Part shown: positions 1-13,720 of the stretch, in pieces | Numbering within the stretch: the first letter of the stretch is position 1 | Layout of the letters: each line of letters opens with the position of its first letter | Origin: Hirudinaria manillensis | Lineage: Eukaryota; Annelida; Clitellata; Hirudinida; Hirudinidae | NCBI GenBank assembly: GCA_034509925.1 | Contig: CM067528.1 | Location: 3,224,501-3,288,500, forward strand | DNA: 64,000 nt | Direction: 5' to 3' | Position numbers and translations under genes: made by a program | The notes under the pieces: generated by a model | What the model was told of the DNA's origin: nothing | The model's database searches: none | Seen by the model: only the letters and a program-made list of their open reading frames with translations

Positions 1-830
1 TTGCCAAAATGCGGTTGCATTGTTTTCGGAGAGGGAACATCCTAACACGATGTTCCTGGTTTTGTCCTCTTTTAGAGACTTAAACGTTGAAAACAACCGC
101 CATAAATTACTCAAACGAGAAGTCATTTGGGAATAAATCATTCTCTGTTGTGCCATTGAATAGCAACAATCGCTGAGCTCCAACTAGGATCATCGCTCAG
201 GATTCTAAGGAGCACATTCATTACTCAAACGTTCATTACTCAAAAGTGGGTAGGACTGCCCAGGACCCACCAAATTTCTCCAGAAAACGACGCCAGAGTG
301 ACGAGAATACTCCTAAGTGGTGGAAAAAGCAGAAGAATTTTCTCGAGAAGAGCGTTGCCATTTCCAAGTACAAAGAAAGCTTTAAGAAGGATCCTCGTGC
401 GAGAGAGGGATTCTCGAAGCGAGCGTGAACTCCACGCATCTTCTGCGCTCTGTCCTCATTTAAGAAAGTCTTCCATAGTCTTCCATGTGGAAATGGAAAA
501 GAATGTTGCGTCTCTGACTCATCATCGCAGAGGTTTTGATTTCGTTAAAATCTGTGGTGCCGTAGAAATCTGTTGAAAGGAGTACGAACCAAAATCAGCT
601 CCTTCCTAAGATTATTACTGGTTGAATTCTTGTTAAATTCTTGTTACAAGAGACGCAAAAGAATGGAGAAGCAATGTCCGAACTATTAAAACCGTTCACC
701 GTCATCTGAAAAAGTTACGCCGATTTCTGTCGAGACTCTCTTTTCTCAGATTTATTTCTTTATTTGCTTCAATTCCGATCGAACTCGTCGTCGCCATCGT
801 CGTCGTCGTCGTCGTTGTTTTCGCATCGCC
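1..830. other. Upstream flank of gene 1
   Basis: I see no supported coding exon here. Overlapping open frames at 236-576 on both strands show no domain and no clean splice signals. A short (GTC)n run at about 784-815 sits immediately before the first start codon and would lie in the 5' UTR or proximal promoter of the gene starting at 831. No clear TATA box was recognised. Confidence 0.5.
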
Positions 831-3800
831 ATGTTGTCATTGGCCAAGGACCTGCTGAGGAAAACACAGGACAAAGATGCCCACGAAATCAAACCACTGA
901 CGGTCTGCTATTGGTCGGATTTCATGTCCAATCCTGCCATCATGTACGGTCTCTTTTCAAGCAACCCGAGAAAGCTTCAGTACGACCCCGATAAGGTCAA
1001 GGTTATGGGAACGAAGGAGGGAATGATCAAGTGAGTGAAGGAGTTTGTTGCTTTTGTCGCAGTTAAATGTCGATGATTACTGTGAGTGATTATGATGATG
1101 ATGATGGTAATGACGATGGTGATACTGTTGCTCCTGTTGAAATTTGTTGTTGTTTTAGTGATGATGGTGATGATGATGATATTAATGACCGCGACGTGGT
1201 GATGATGACGATTGCAACCGCAGAAGTTTCTTATTGCATCTTCAACACCGAACGAAGCTCCATCAATGCATTTGAAACTTCTGCATTTCATCAAATTTTT
1301 TTTTTGACTCGCTTTTTGTTGATATTCGCAGTAATTCTTTTTTGTATAAGCAGTGTTATCGTGATAAATTTTAAATATTATCATTTCTGCAATGCTATTA
1401 ATAATAACAAAACAAGAAATAATAATAATAATAATATAGTTTATTATATACATGCATTTTCAAATACACGTAAACTAATTACCGATGATGACGTCAGATT
1501 CATTATTATAATTTTACTGATAATAATTGCGACATTATTCGTCGTTAGGTTTTTAAAAATTCTTCTGAATGCCAATTTATTTCAACGAATTGCTTGAAAG
1601 AAATAGGAAAAAAAATTCGCCACGGACAGAATTTTCCAGGATTAAAGGAATGAAGAAATGATGAGCTGATGGGTGGATGGAGTGATTGATGGATGAATGC
1701 CTGGAGGGGTGGAGGGATTGGTGGGAGGATGGATAGATTGAGGGACGGACGGGTGGATGGAATGATGGATGAAGGGATGGATGGGTGGATGGATGGAATG
1801 ATGGATGAATGCATGAAGGGATGGATGGGTGGATGAGCAAGGAATAATGGATGGATGGGTGGATGAGTGGATGGATGGATGGAAGATCTACGGAAGAGCA
1901 AGAACTTGTCCAGTGGAACCTCGGGTGATTGGTAAGATGAAACTACATGGAAATCAGCTCCAATGAAACATGCAAATCCAATCACGTGACGAGTTCAAAG
2001 ATGGATGGAGAGAGGAGGTGAAGGACAGAAGTTCATCTTAAGTGGGTCATCTCAGTGGAATTGGCCGCTCATTGGTGAAGAATTTCAGAAGCTCACCTGC
2101 TGTCTGCTTCCATCCCGCCAAAACTAATGAGTCATGCGCTTCTGGAACCCATTGGGGAGGCGTTGTACTGGATAATTAACGAATTCGATTAAGAATATGG
2201 AAACGGTTTTAAAATTTAAAATGGATTTTAAAATTTATTTTATTTTTTTTATTTAAAATTTTAAATTTTATTAAAAATGTTTTCAACTTAACTCAAGTTT
2301 ATCGTTTTTTTTTGTTTTTGCACTCTTCAACGTTTTACGCCTAACTTTTTTGATGATTCAATTCCACCCCAAGCCACATTTTCTTGTTGTGTGGTCCTTT
2401 TTCTTTTCTTTAGTTTTTGTTTTGTATTCTGAAGAATGTTTTACGAGCTCAGAATCCACCTCGTCTTCGTGACACGTGGCTGGCATATTTTATGACTTTC
2501 CGTGGTTACATAATTTGGCTTTGGAAGTTTCGATGAACTTTCAAATTCGTTCGAATTTTGGAGGAAATGCCTTCCATTCCTGAGATTCGGGGCCTTGAAC
2601 TTTCTTCAACTGCCAAGCGATGCATCATTCCAGCTTTTTGAATCTCCTTCGAGTGGATTTTTGCTTCAATTCCAAAAGGCGGATTGCAGGAGTACACGTT
2701 TCACTCGGCAGTTATTTTCCGAGGTGCACTTGAAAGAGTTTACGAGTGGTGAGCTAGCTGCAGATAGCTTCGACTTTTCCATCCGTCGGGATGATTAAAA
2801 ATAAAATTTATACTTAAAAAACATATTTCTCGATGACTTTCATGACCAACACTCCTCAAATGAGCCGAACGGCACGTCAGAAATAACTTTGTTCCGCTGA
2901 AATATGCTCTAGAAATAGAAGCTATTTTCGAGGAGTTTTATTTATTTATTTATTTATTTGTTGTTGTTGCTTCTCGACTTTTACTTTGAGCAAACTCGAC
3001 AAAGGGAGTTGTGACATCAGAAACGTTGATCGATGTATTTCTCTGCTTCGCCACGAGACATGGAAAAATAACACACCGCTGGGCTTCAGGACGATCCTTG
3101 TGGCGTTCCTTCCATCCGTTTTCAATTCTCTTTCTTCCATCTCGACTGAGAAGAGGAGAGTTTCATCTGATCGGCATCATTTCTTTTATTAACAATCCCT
3201 TTTATGTCGTCGAAGGACCCTCCAGTGTTTGTGAGATTGGTCTTTAATTGCACCAGTTAACGTGCTTTATGAATATCTGCCACTGTTTTCGTCTACGAAT
3301 CGGTCGGTTTTAAACCAGAATATTTAGCTTTTATTTGGCTCGAATTGTTCGCAATTGAGAGAAAACAGGTCGAAAATATTCGACTAATTCACACTCTTAC
3401 CGTGCCACATTCCTTCCAGTCTCCAGCAGCCTCACCACCACCGCCACCACCCATGTCATTTCAGATGTTTTTCCGAATGCAATTCAGGTGGAATTCACCT
3501 GCGTGCATCTCTGCAAAAAGCCATTCTTCGACGTGAATCATTGGCGTGTCGAAACATTTAATCTCCCAAAAACAATGGGTTTATTCTTTTGCTGGTTTGT
3601 TTAAGCAGTCGATTTCGAATTGAAATTCGCTTCGCTTCTATTTTCGGCCACTTAGAAACACAATTAATTGGAATAATTTGGAATAATTAGAGCTATAAAA
3701 AACCCCGAAAACAACAAAAAAAAACAGTAATTTAATTCTTATCAATTCGTGGACAGTTAATTAACAATTATTCTCAATTCTTTGTTTAAAGTCAGATCAA

Positions 3801-6418
3801 CATCACCTCCGTGGAAGATTTGGAATCTTTCTGCGAGCAAATCATCGGCGTTCCACTCTTGATGAGAGTTTGGGCTGAGTTCTTCAGGAATGACTACGTG
3901 GGTGCAGTTCAGCCGGATGTCATATTCGAGAGTCAGTTTCCTTGTTTTTATTTTTATTTTATTTTTATTTTATTTTTAAAAAGGAAATTTATTCGTCTGC
4001 ACTTGGATTCTCCTCAACCCTACCACACCACACCCGCTTTTTGGGACCTTTTACCCACCCTCCTCGATTTGTTTTGATTAAAATTTAAACTTTAAATGAA
4101 TAAAATCTAAAATGATTAAAAGTATTTATTAAAATTTTACCGAATTTCATTTTTATTTCGCATCAAAGAAGAACTGTTCAATGAAAAAGTAATTAAAAAT
4201 GGAAAATTATTTTTAAAATAATTATAAATTATTTGATTCGAAACTAAACATTTTCAGGTAATAAATTATTTTTAAAAGTAATAATCTAAGTTAATTTAAC
4301 GCATTTAATAATAAATTAATTTTAATAATAACAGTTAATAAAAATTAAATTTGGATTTAACGAAGAAATGGAATCAAATACAATAAAAAGAAAATTAAAA
4401 GCCGGGAATCCGAGCAGACGAACAAAAGGTTGAAGTTAATTTGTAAATAAATGTTGGAAATTGACACTCGGTGGAAAAATATTTCTTTCCAGAAGAAAGG
4501 ATAACAAACCTCGTCTGCTCTTGTTACCGCTGGAATATAAACCTTCACTCCTCGCTTCGTGGATGGATGGATGGATGGATGGATGGATGGATGGACGGAC
4601 GGATGGATGGATGGATGGACGGACGGATGGATGGATGGATGGACGGACGGACGGACGGATGGATGGACGGACGGATGGATGGATGGATGGATGGATGGAT
4701 GGATGGATGGATGGATGTACGGACGGGTGGATGGATAAACAGGTGGATGGGTGGATGGATGGCATGGGTGGTGGTTTATGACGACACCGTGAGTCATGTC
4801 GTGACACGAGTCAAATCACTGCACGCAACAAATGGACTCTTGACATTCCAAAAGAATGATTTCTTTATAATTTATTCGATATTGTTTCTTTTCCAATGTT
4901 TAATCCGACCATGTTTTTTTTGAGGTTTATATGATTTTTATTTTAAATATTTGTCCGTGATTTGCACGCTTTTGCTTTAAAATTTGAAAATTTAATGGAT
5001 ACTTGGAAGACTTTTTTTTATATTTTAAATTTAATTCCACAAACTTTCTCATGGAATTTTTAAAGAATTCGTAAACATTCGAAAACATTTATTTATTTTT
5101 TTTTGAAATTTCACAATCAATCTTAATTGAAACTGATGATGAAAAAAGAAAGCACCAAAAATATCCATGCGACATTCCAGATGGAAACTTTAATTAAAAT
5201 GCATTTCATTGCAAATATGCAGAAAATAAATAAATAATTAATTAATTTTAATTAAGTAATTTTAATTGTTCTTTTCTTTTGATTTTCATATCAGACGACC
5301 TTGCCTTATTGATTGACACCTCTCATCCAATGATAAGGCCTGAACTGGAAAAGGCTTTGGAACAAGCCAGAAAGATCATTCAATCCAATGGCAAGTTTTG
5401 CATCCAGGTAACTTGGGAACAAATACTTGCGTGTTGTTGTTGTTGTTGTTGTTATTGTTGTTGGTGTTGTTGGTTAGTTGTTGGTTAGTTGTTGTTTTTG
5501 TTGTGTTTGAATGTTTCAAAATGTTTTTTTTTTATCGTGTTTTTTTCTTTTTAAAGCAACGTCTACATTTTAAACCTTCAATTTGAATGAATCAATCTTT
5601 TGCAAACTTTCTCAGGAAAATTAAAAAAAAAAGAAGCTAAAAACATCCACGAAAAAACAAAAACCCACCCACCCAAGTAACAACAATAACAACAAATAGT
5701 AAACAAAAACAAGAAAAACAACAACAACAACAACAATAAATGTTGTTTATTATAAACAAAACATGTCGAAATGGAATTCCAGATCAACTTTGGTCCTGCC
5801 ATAGACCGCTGGATCAAAGCCTATTACCCAACGGGGTACTGCAGCATGTGTCGTCTCAGAAGTCACAGGGCACGTTTGTATATCACCAACTACGACAAAC
5901 AACTGCACGTGTTCGAGTGCAACGCCCTCTGGTGCTTGATCCTGTGGCCCTGTTGGCTCTTTTCCGCTCCCTGCTACAAGGTCAGTCAGGCCAGTTTACG
6001 ATGTCGTAATAATAATAATAATAATAATGATAATAATAATAATAACAATAATAATGTAATTATAATTTGGGGCGTTAGTAATCCTTGCTTAGAACTTATT
6101 GAATTAAACTTTCTTTTGGATTTGGTCCTATTTGTGACCCTGCAAAGTTAATCAGGTAACACGTGTTAAAACAAGGAACAGACGTACAATTCGGTAACCG
6201 AGTAATAGTTAGCGACCTACTTACTTGCATGGCGACCCGAACTGACCCATTTAGTGACCTACTTACTTGCATGGCGACCCGAACTGACCCAGTTGGTATC
6301 TGACCTTCAGATGTACCGCTACCTGAAGTGCACGGACATCATCATCGACATAAACGCTCCAGTCGTCAGGAGAGCCATGCTGGCCATCAGCGACAAGGTC
6401 ATCGAAGTCACCCGATGA
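831..6418 (+). CDS. Unrecognised 252-aa protein with Cys/Trp-rich hydrophobic segment (5 exons)
   Basis: Coding exons: 831-1030, 3792-3931, 5295-5407, 5783-5980 and 6311-6418. All introns are GT-AG. Phases match at every junction and the total is 759 nt (252 aa plus TGA). The ATG at 831 is the first in an open frame; a further upstream coding exon cannot be excluded. The N-terminal half is soluble and mixed helical. Residues 171-174 form a CxxC (CSMC), followed by FEC at about 195-197 and a Trp/Cys-rich hydrophobic stretch at about 199-212 ([12 protein letters not shown]), then APCYK and a short polar tail. One hydrophobic segment with clustered cysteines suggests membrane association or palmitoylation. 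The layout (CxxC, spacer, Cys-rich hydrophobic helix) loosely recalls LITAF-type domains, but no second CxxC is present, so I do not assign that family. Codon-level coherence across five exons makes the gene convincing even though its function is unknown. An AATAAA at 6612-6617 is a plausible poly(A) signal. Confidence 0.8.
1650..1890. repeat. Degenerate GGAT-type tetranucleotide tract (intron 1 of gene 1)
   Basis: Imperfect repeats of GGAT/GAAT units (gatggatgg..., gatgaatg...) interrupted by short unique sequence. The overlapping minus-strand reading frames rich in His-Pro-Ser are translation artefacts of this tract. Confidence 0.85.
4559..4755. repeat. (GGAT/GGAC)n tetranucleotide microsatellite (intron 2 of gene 1)
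   Basis: Nearly uninterrupted GGAT repeats with blocks of GGAC variants, about 45 units, in the intron between exons 2 and 3 of the 252-aa protein gene. It generates long repetitive open frames on both strands that are not genes. Confidence 0.95.
6004..6056. repeat. (AAT)n microsatellite just after exon 4 donor of gene 1
   Basis: A TAA/AAT run with a few TGA/AAC interruptions begins about 24 bases downstream of the GTCAGT donor at 5981. Confidence 0.9.
6214..6291. repeat. 42-bp tandem duplication in intron 4 of gene 1
   Basis: Two adjacent copies share an identical 36-base core beginning gacctacttacttgc, at 6214 and 6256. The repeat ends about 20 bases before the acceptor of the last coding exon (6311). 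It is unique-sequence DNA rather than a simple repeat, so it is a recent local duplication. Confidence 0.9.
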
Positions 6419-8297
6419 TCGCAAAACTAGTTAGTCAATTAATTAATTATTAATGAGCGCTAGACATGAATATGAATGAGAGAGAGAAAGAGAGAGAGAG
6501 AGAAAGAGAGGGGAGAAGTATAGGGCAGGGAATGATCCTTTGGAATGGATTTTGAACGGGGTCGTTTCTGAACGTTCTTTGTTGATAACTTTTCTGGGAA
6601 ATATTGGAAGTAATAAATATTAAGGAAGGATAAATTGATAAACTATAATGTAATTTGGTGATCATCATTTTATTTTTTATTTTATTTATTTTTATATTTT
6701 TATTTATATATTTTGTTTTATTTATTTTTATTTTTTTTTAATGAAGAAATTTCTCATTTCATCGTGATTCATCATTTCATTCTCTGAGTTTTTGATGCAC
6801 TTTTCCGTCCATTCAGCGTCGAAATCGTGCGAGGGTGTGTGGGTTGAGTTGGGGAGTTGGGTGAGTCGAGGGTAGGCTGCACGCAGCTTTCCAGCTGACT
6901 AGACGTACAAGGAGAGGATGGATACGTTACTCTGCAATTTGTTTTCAGGAAGAAAAACGTGCCGCTTCGTGTATTCTTTTGTGTTCCACTTTTAGAGTCG
7001 AAACACGATCGGATAGCTATGGCGATGCACAAGGAATGAACTGGAGTGGAGAGGCTTCCATTTCCCAAATGAGATCCTTTCATATCCGGCGAAGGTCGTG
7101 ATGGGCGGAGGAGAGACATTACGTCTTCGAGGTGTTTTGTCGAGTTCAACGGGTTGTTTCGACCGTCGTCTCACGACTTATCTGATCCCAAACGATATTA
7201 TATCGCGTGTCTTGCTTTTCGTCTGCTCTCCAGGCACTTGATATTTCTTTATCAGCACTTAAATGTGTTTTTTTCTTCTGTTTTTCAATAAATAACATCA
7301 GAGGCTTATTTTTCAATTCGGTCCACAGGAGATTGAAATCAATTCATTTCTGCTTGTTTCGCCTCCAACACAAATGAAACACAGACCCTTTACAAAAGCG
7401 ATGCAGTTATTTTTCATAAAATCTCATTAAAAACATGAAATCCTCCACAATACCCTTCAGTGATCAAATCTTTCTCCATCCATCCATCCATCTCTCTATC
7501 CGTCCGTCAATCCACCAATCCACCCATCCTTCCATCCATCCATCTCCGGAATTTAAAGATGCCCCCCCTCTCTCGCAACCTTTCAAAAGTCAACAATCGG
7601 CAACTCTTTCTCCGTGTTTTGATGGCTGCCTGGAAACTCTCTCAGCCGACAGAAATGAAGCTTCAAAGCCGACTTCAAAGACTTCGCAAAGCTCGCTGGA
7701 TTCCCATCGCTTCGAGCTGAAATGTTGGCTCGGAGAAACTAGGAGTTGAATCGATAACCTCTTGTTTCGCTAATTCGTGGATGATTGGGGCCCAGTTCCA
7801 AAGCATAGTTATGATGCTGATGTAAGAGAAAGTTCTTACGCACTCCTCGTTCGTTAATAACTCTGCTCAGAGACGCCTGGAAAGACGCTGGAAACGCTGG
7901 TTAGAACGATCATCAATCAGTCAATTAAGCTGATTCAACAATCAGTTTGTCGAAGGTTCAACCACGTTCCAACTGATTTCGACCGACAACAGCGAACGAC
8001 AGAATTCTCAGTCTTTGGTGTCGTCGAAACAACTGATGTGTCGAATTATTTTGATATTTTTTTTATTTTCTATTTTAATTGCTAATTCTGATGAATTGAT
8101 AACTCCTCCCTCATCCAACCACCCACCACCCATCCACCCACCCTAACCCCAACCCACCCTGGAGAGTGAAGAAGCAGAGAATCTTGAAAACAAATGCGAT
8201 CACGAAAAATGCGTAACGTCTTTTGTCAACGTCACTTTCCCTCTCCATCCTTATTAGACTCGTCGTCGCCATCATCGTCATCACTATCATAACCAGC

Positions 8298-8570
<273 letters not shown>

Positions 8571-8901
8571 GTTGACTTCACAGCTTCGGATAACAACTTG
8601 AGATTCTAATTCCAAATTCAGGATCGTATTTGTTCTCAATAATTATTGACATCACATCCGTCAAGAAAAGAAAGCTACATTTTTCTTCTATTTAAATTTA
8701 AAATGTTCTTTTAACGACTAAATGAACGAAAGAATCGTCGCCTGCGGGGCATGAACTTCAAACGACCTTTGAACTTCTCAGTCAAAAAAAAAAAATAAAT
8801 TTATTTATTTTTTTTTTCTGGAAAAATCGTTCCACTTAGAAGAGTTATGCGAGATGGTCATGCAACATTAAGGCGGGTTTCCATCATCGCCTCGTGCCTC
8901 T

Positions 8902-8990
8902 GTATGTATGTGTGTGCGTGCGTGCGTGTGTGTGTGCGTGCACGTATTTCTATGTGTGGTTGTGTGTGTGTTTGTGTGTGATTGCGTGCT
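8902..8990. repeat. GT-rich dinucleotide tract
   Basis: Imperfect (TG)n with GC and TA interruptions (tgtatgtatgtgtgtgcgtg...). Confidence 0.8.
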
Positions 8991-9237
8991 TTGAGGTTTT
9001 ATTTTTTTTTAAAAGCCATTTTCTATGCTAAATAGCAAATAATTTCGTCACAACCGTTCAATCAAAAACGTGAATCAACCTTTCTTTCAATCTTCAATCG
9101 TCCTCTCAGAAAGCTCTCAGTTTTGACGTCACCGTCATCATCATCGTCGTCGTCGTCATCACCGACAGCAGTTGATGTGTTGTTGTTCGATTATTGTCTT
9201 CAATTGCTGGACCTTTTCAGATTGCAGGGTCTTTTAT

Positions 9238-9293
9238 GCTGATGACGATGATGATGTTGTTGATGATGATGGTGTTGTTGCTGCTGGTGGTGT

Positions 9294-9333
<40 letters not shown>
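9238..9333. repeat. (GAT)n microsatellite
   Basis: GAT repeats with GTT/GGT interruptions, followed at 9538-9656 by a related CAT/CAC-rich tract. Confidence 0.85.
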
Positions 9334-10523
9334 AATGTTGTTTATAACCAGTGGTCCTATTAAATAAGAATTTTGAAATCGCAGCTTATTTGGATGGTCG
9401 TAGTGAAGCATCAGAACGTAGGTGGACTTTGTGCCTGTGTGCGCGTATTAAACTGATAAATATTTTTGCCTCAATTTTCAAGTTCAGCAGTTCACAGTGA
9501 TGTTAGCAGATACTTCTGCGGAGCTTATATTCATACATCATCATCAAGACCACCACCATCATCATCATCACCACCACCAGCATCATCATCACCAGCAGCA
9601 GCATTCCATCACCATCGTCGTCGTCGTCATCATCGCCATCATCATCATTATCATAGTATTTTTCCAAATTAATAATTTCATCATGCACCATTTCGAATTT
9701 CTAATTCGTAAACATTATCAGTTCGAAATCTTAAAAATTTTTGCCACGTTTTTTGCACTTTCAATTCTGAAAAATATTCTCGAAAAAGAGAAGGAAAATT
9801 GAATTAAATTGAATAAAACTTAATTATTAATAACTTTTTTTCTTTTATGTCTCTCGCTGAGCTCAAGAATTTCTAAAAAAAAAAAAAAAATAAAAACAAA
9901 AACCATGTCCAAACATTTACCGAGAGAATTTGAATTTAATTCATTTTATTCCGCAGGAAATAAATAAATAAAAAGAAGACGAATTGAAATCAGAACGCGG
10001 TTGGACTTTGCAGGTAATCAAGAGAAAGCACTTTGACCAAAACAATTTCTACAGTCGCGTCTTTCTAAGATGAACTCAGAGAAGCCAAAAGTACGTGTAC
10101 TTGAGGGGACGTCTTGGATCAAGTACCGGTGTCTTGTACAGATAGAACCATCACCGCCAGCGATTTCTCTGAGCTACCTCGTCGTCGTCATCATCATCAC
10201 CGTCATTATCATCATCATCATCACCGTCATTATCATCATCATCATCATCATCATCGTCTAGAACGCGATCGATTTGAACTTTTCGATAGATTGAATTTAT
10301 GACCTGAACATCATTCCCGAGAAAACAAGTTTCGATGTTTTTACTGATTTTAATTGAATTAATTAATTAATTAATTAATTAATTAAATTATTAATTTTTA
10401 TTTAATTTATTTATTTATTTACAAATCAATCGATTGACTTTCATTGTTCGTCAACCAGTTTAAACTTTGAACTTTGAAATCGCAGGTCGATGGAAGTCCT
10501 TGGACTTTGGGGAGATTATTATG

Positions 10524-10526
<3 letters not shown>

Positions 10527-10615
<89 letters not shown>

Positions 10616-10635
10616 TAATAATAATAATAATAAAA
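10527..10635. repeat. (AAT)n microsatellite
   Basis: More than 30 nearly perfect AAT units with one AAC near the end. The poly-Asn open frame over it is an artefact. Confidence 0.95.
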
Positions 10636-11261
10636 TAATAATATTATTATTGTTGTTAATGATGACGATTTAATTTAATTTTATCATCAATTTATTTAAT
10701 AATAATAATAAATATTACAGTCGATTATGTAAAGCCGATAATCTTAAGGAAGTTACAAATAAATGTAATTGAAATGGCATTTCTGAATATTTATTGAGGT
10801 CAGAATGACATGACATGACATAGATGTCGTGTTTTCAATTTCGTAAGAAGAAGAAGAAGGTGATGGTGATGATGATGATGATGATGACGACGATGATGAA
10901 GGTGGTGATCATGATTGACTTCTAGATCGTGAAAATGTTGACCAGTTTTGCTTTGATTTTAGGATGTTCTCTTTTGTCTTAACTTGTCGAAAATGTTGCC
11001 CGACCTCACCCAGTTTGGTGTTTCTGGCCATCGGCATCGTCGTCGTCATCATCATCGTCGTCGTCATCGTCAGCGTCTTATTTCCAAGTTTAGGAAAGCA
11101 CACGCTTGGTGGAAAGAATGTTTCATTTCAGACCGCTATTTCATCTAAAATTGTTACAAAAAAAAACCGAACTCGAAAATCCGTCCGTTCTAAGTATACA
11201 CTAGTGCGGTCTTTTGATTCTAAAATTTACGCTTTCACGAGCGCCGTTAGCAAGACGAGAA

Positions 11262-11310
11262 ATGACGCCGGTCGTCATGACGCCGGTTGCCATGACGCCG
11301 GTCGTCACGG
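11262..11310. repeat. Short GC-rich minisatellite (GACGCCGG-type unit, about 3 copies)
   Basis: Three tandem copies of a roughly 15-base unit (gacgccggtcgtcat and close variants) stand out from the AT-rich surroundings. Confidence 0.85.
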
Positions 11311-11954
11311 AGTTGCGATGACGCGAGAATTTTGTTTTGCAACATACGCTTGAGCTGGAGAAGATGTACTACTTAATACTTTCCTGCTTCCAAAGTTGTG
11401 GCAAAAAAAAAAAACAAAAACGAACAAACTAGAACAGTGACGAGAAAATTCTAAAAACCTCATATTGAAACGAATCTAACTTTTACACGCCACGTAAAGA
11501 AAACGAAACCTCCACTTCCTACTTCCGGGAAATCCCCTCTTCGTCACGTGATCCTGAAACCAACCAATCAATCGAACGATCAATCAATCAATCAATCAAT
11601 TGCTTCGTGAGATGAAACTCGTGGCAGAGTCAATACTTGTGAAGGGAAAGTTTCAGCATGCGACGCGCTAGCAGGTGCTTCGAGACGTCACAGCTCGACG
11701 TCCAATCGCAGTGGACGTATCCAGCAGGTTCAACAAAAGTGGAACGAGTCATGGAATGAAATGGAAAGACATTATAAGCATCATCATCATCACCGTCATC
11801 AACATAATCATCATCATCATCACCATGACACACTCCCCATAAACGACATCATCATCATCATCATCATCATCATAACACTCAACAACATCATAACTTTCCA
11901 ACTCGAGGCCGAATAGCAGCCAGTCACTTGAACACAAGGTAGGAGTAATTATGT

Positions 11955-12328
<374 letters not shown>

Positions 12329-13123
12329 AAAGTGGATTAAAACCTTCGAATCCTGGAAAACGCGAAAAGAGGTTGACGACGATGACGACGATGATGATGA
12401 TGATAATGGTGATGATGATGATGATGACGATGATGATGATAATCTCGTCGGAACGTATTAAAATTGAGGACCAATTGAAAGATTGCTTGGTAGGAAAGGA
12501 ACCGACACAAACAATTCAATCGTCCGTCCGTCCGTCCGTTGTTCGCACAAGAATCCAAAGAAATGGTTTGTGAAAGTACTCTCTCTCTCCCTCTCTCTCT
12601 CTCTCTCTATAAATATATATATATATATATATCTCACTTTTGAAGACGAAGTGAATGAAGAATTGAGAAGAACGAAAATAGTAATAAAATTTAAAAAACA
12701 GGATTGAAGTAAAAATTTTAAAATTATTATTATTATTTTACTTTTATATAATATATATATTATTATTTTATTTATATATATATATATTTATATATTTATT
12801 TATATCAGACATCTCCTCTATGGCTGTCCGTTGCGGAAAAGATAAAAAAAAACAAATATTTAAAAAAAAATCAACATAAAAAAATCCGAAGTGATTGATT
12901 GATTGATTGATTGAAAACTGGTTGAGAGGTTGAGAAGTCTTCAAGTAGGTGGTCGATAAAATACAAAACAAAAACAAAAACAAAAGAAAACAAAACTTTC
13001 GAGAATTGGAAGATTCAAGTCTGTAGACAGTGAATTGATGATCAGAAGAAAGACTCGTGTCTTGGATTCTTCCGCCCCAAAGAAGCAAACAAAGAAATAA
13101 AGGCATAAGTTACCATGTCGTGC

Positions 13124-13163
<40 letters not shown>

Positions 13164-13379
13164 CGACGACGACGATATCGTAATCGTATGATGGCGATGT
13201 TGATGTTGATATATATGGTGACACTGAACTAGCAATGAAATGCTTAGCACGTATGGCCATGTAAAAGTACAGAACATTGCTAAACATTGAAAGATTTAAT
13301 AAAAAAAAAAAACAATACAGTGTCGGAACAGTGAAATATCCGAACGCGTTAACTCGTCAAAGAGACAAATTTATTTCTT

Positions 13380-13720
13380 CCGACGGTTCGAGACGACTTG
13401 GTTCAAGCCGGCACCCCTCCCAGATATCCAGAGGGCTCAGCCGAGAGATAGATAGATAGAGATGGAGATTAACGAGGAGGTAAGAAGCCAGGGACTGACT
13501 TGATGTTTTTCCGTCGCCCCTCCGAAACCGGATGACTTAACATTTGGCAGGGTTGTTGGACGAGCCAAGGTCCACCATGGAATACTTGGCCTGCATTGAA
13601 TCCGAAGAGGCAAAGGAATGCCGGTGCTTGTAGGACAGGTGTGGTGCACCCGACCCTATCTCCTTGAAAGCATTCGCTACGCAGATCTGGTGACGAGGAT
13701 ATTTTACGAATGATAAGTGA
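13380..13720. other. Unexplained GC-rich island in AT-rich intergenic DNA
   Basis: About 340 bases are clearly richer in GC than the flanks and lack simple repeats apart from a short GATA run. Open frames exist on both strands: minus 13469-13732, and a short plus-strand frame after an acceptor-like ttggcag at 13549-13555, with an ATG in good context (ccaccatgg). No domain is recognisable and no partner exon was found. It could be a non-coding exon, a decayed element or an isolated exon; I cannot decide. Confidence 0.35.

Noticed and set aside
4357-4923. His-Pro-Ser and Trp-Met-Asp-Gly repeat proteins resembling structural repeat proteins
   Set aside because: They are the two strands of a GGAT/GGAC tetranucleotide repeat inside an intron.
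13385-13420. tRNA B-box-like GGTTCAAGCC
   Set aside because: No complementary T-stem, no acceptor stem and no A box at the expected distance on either strand.
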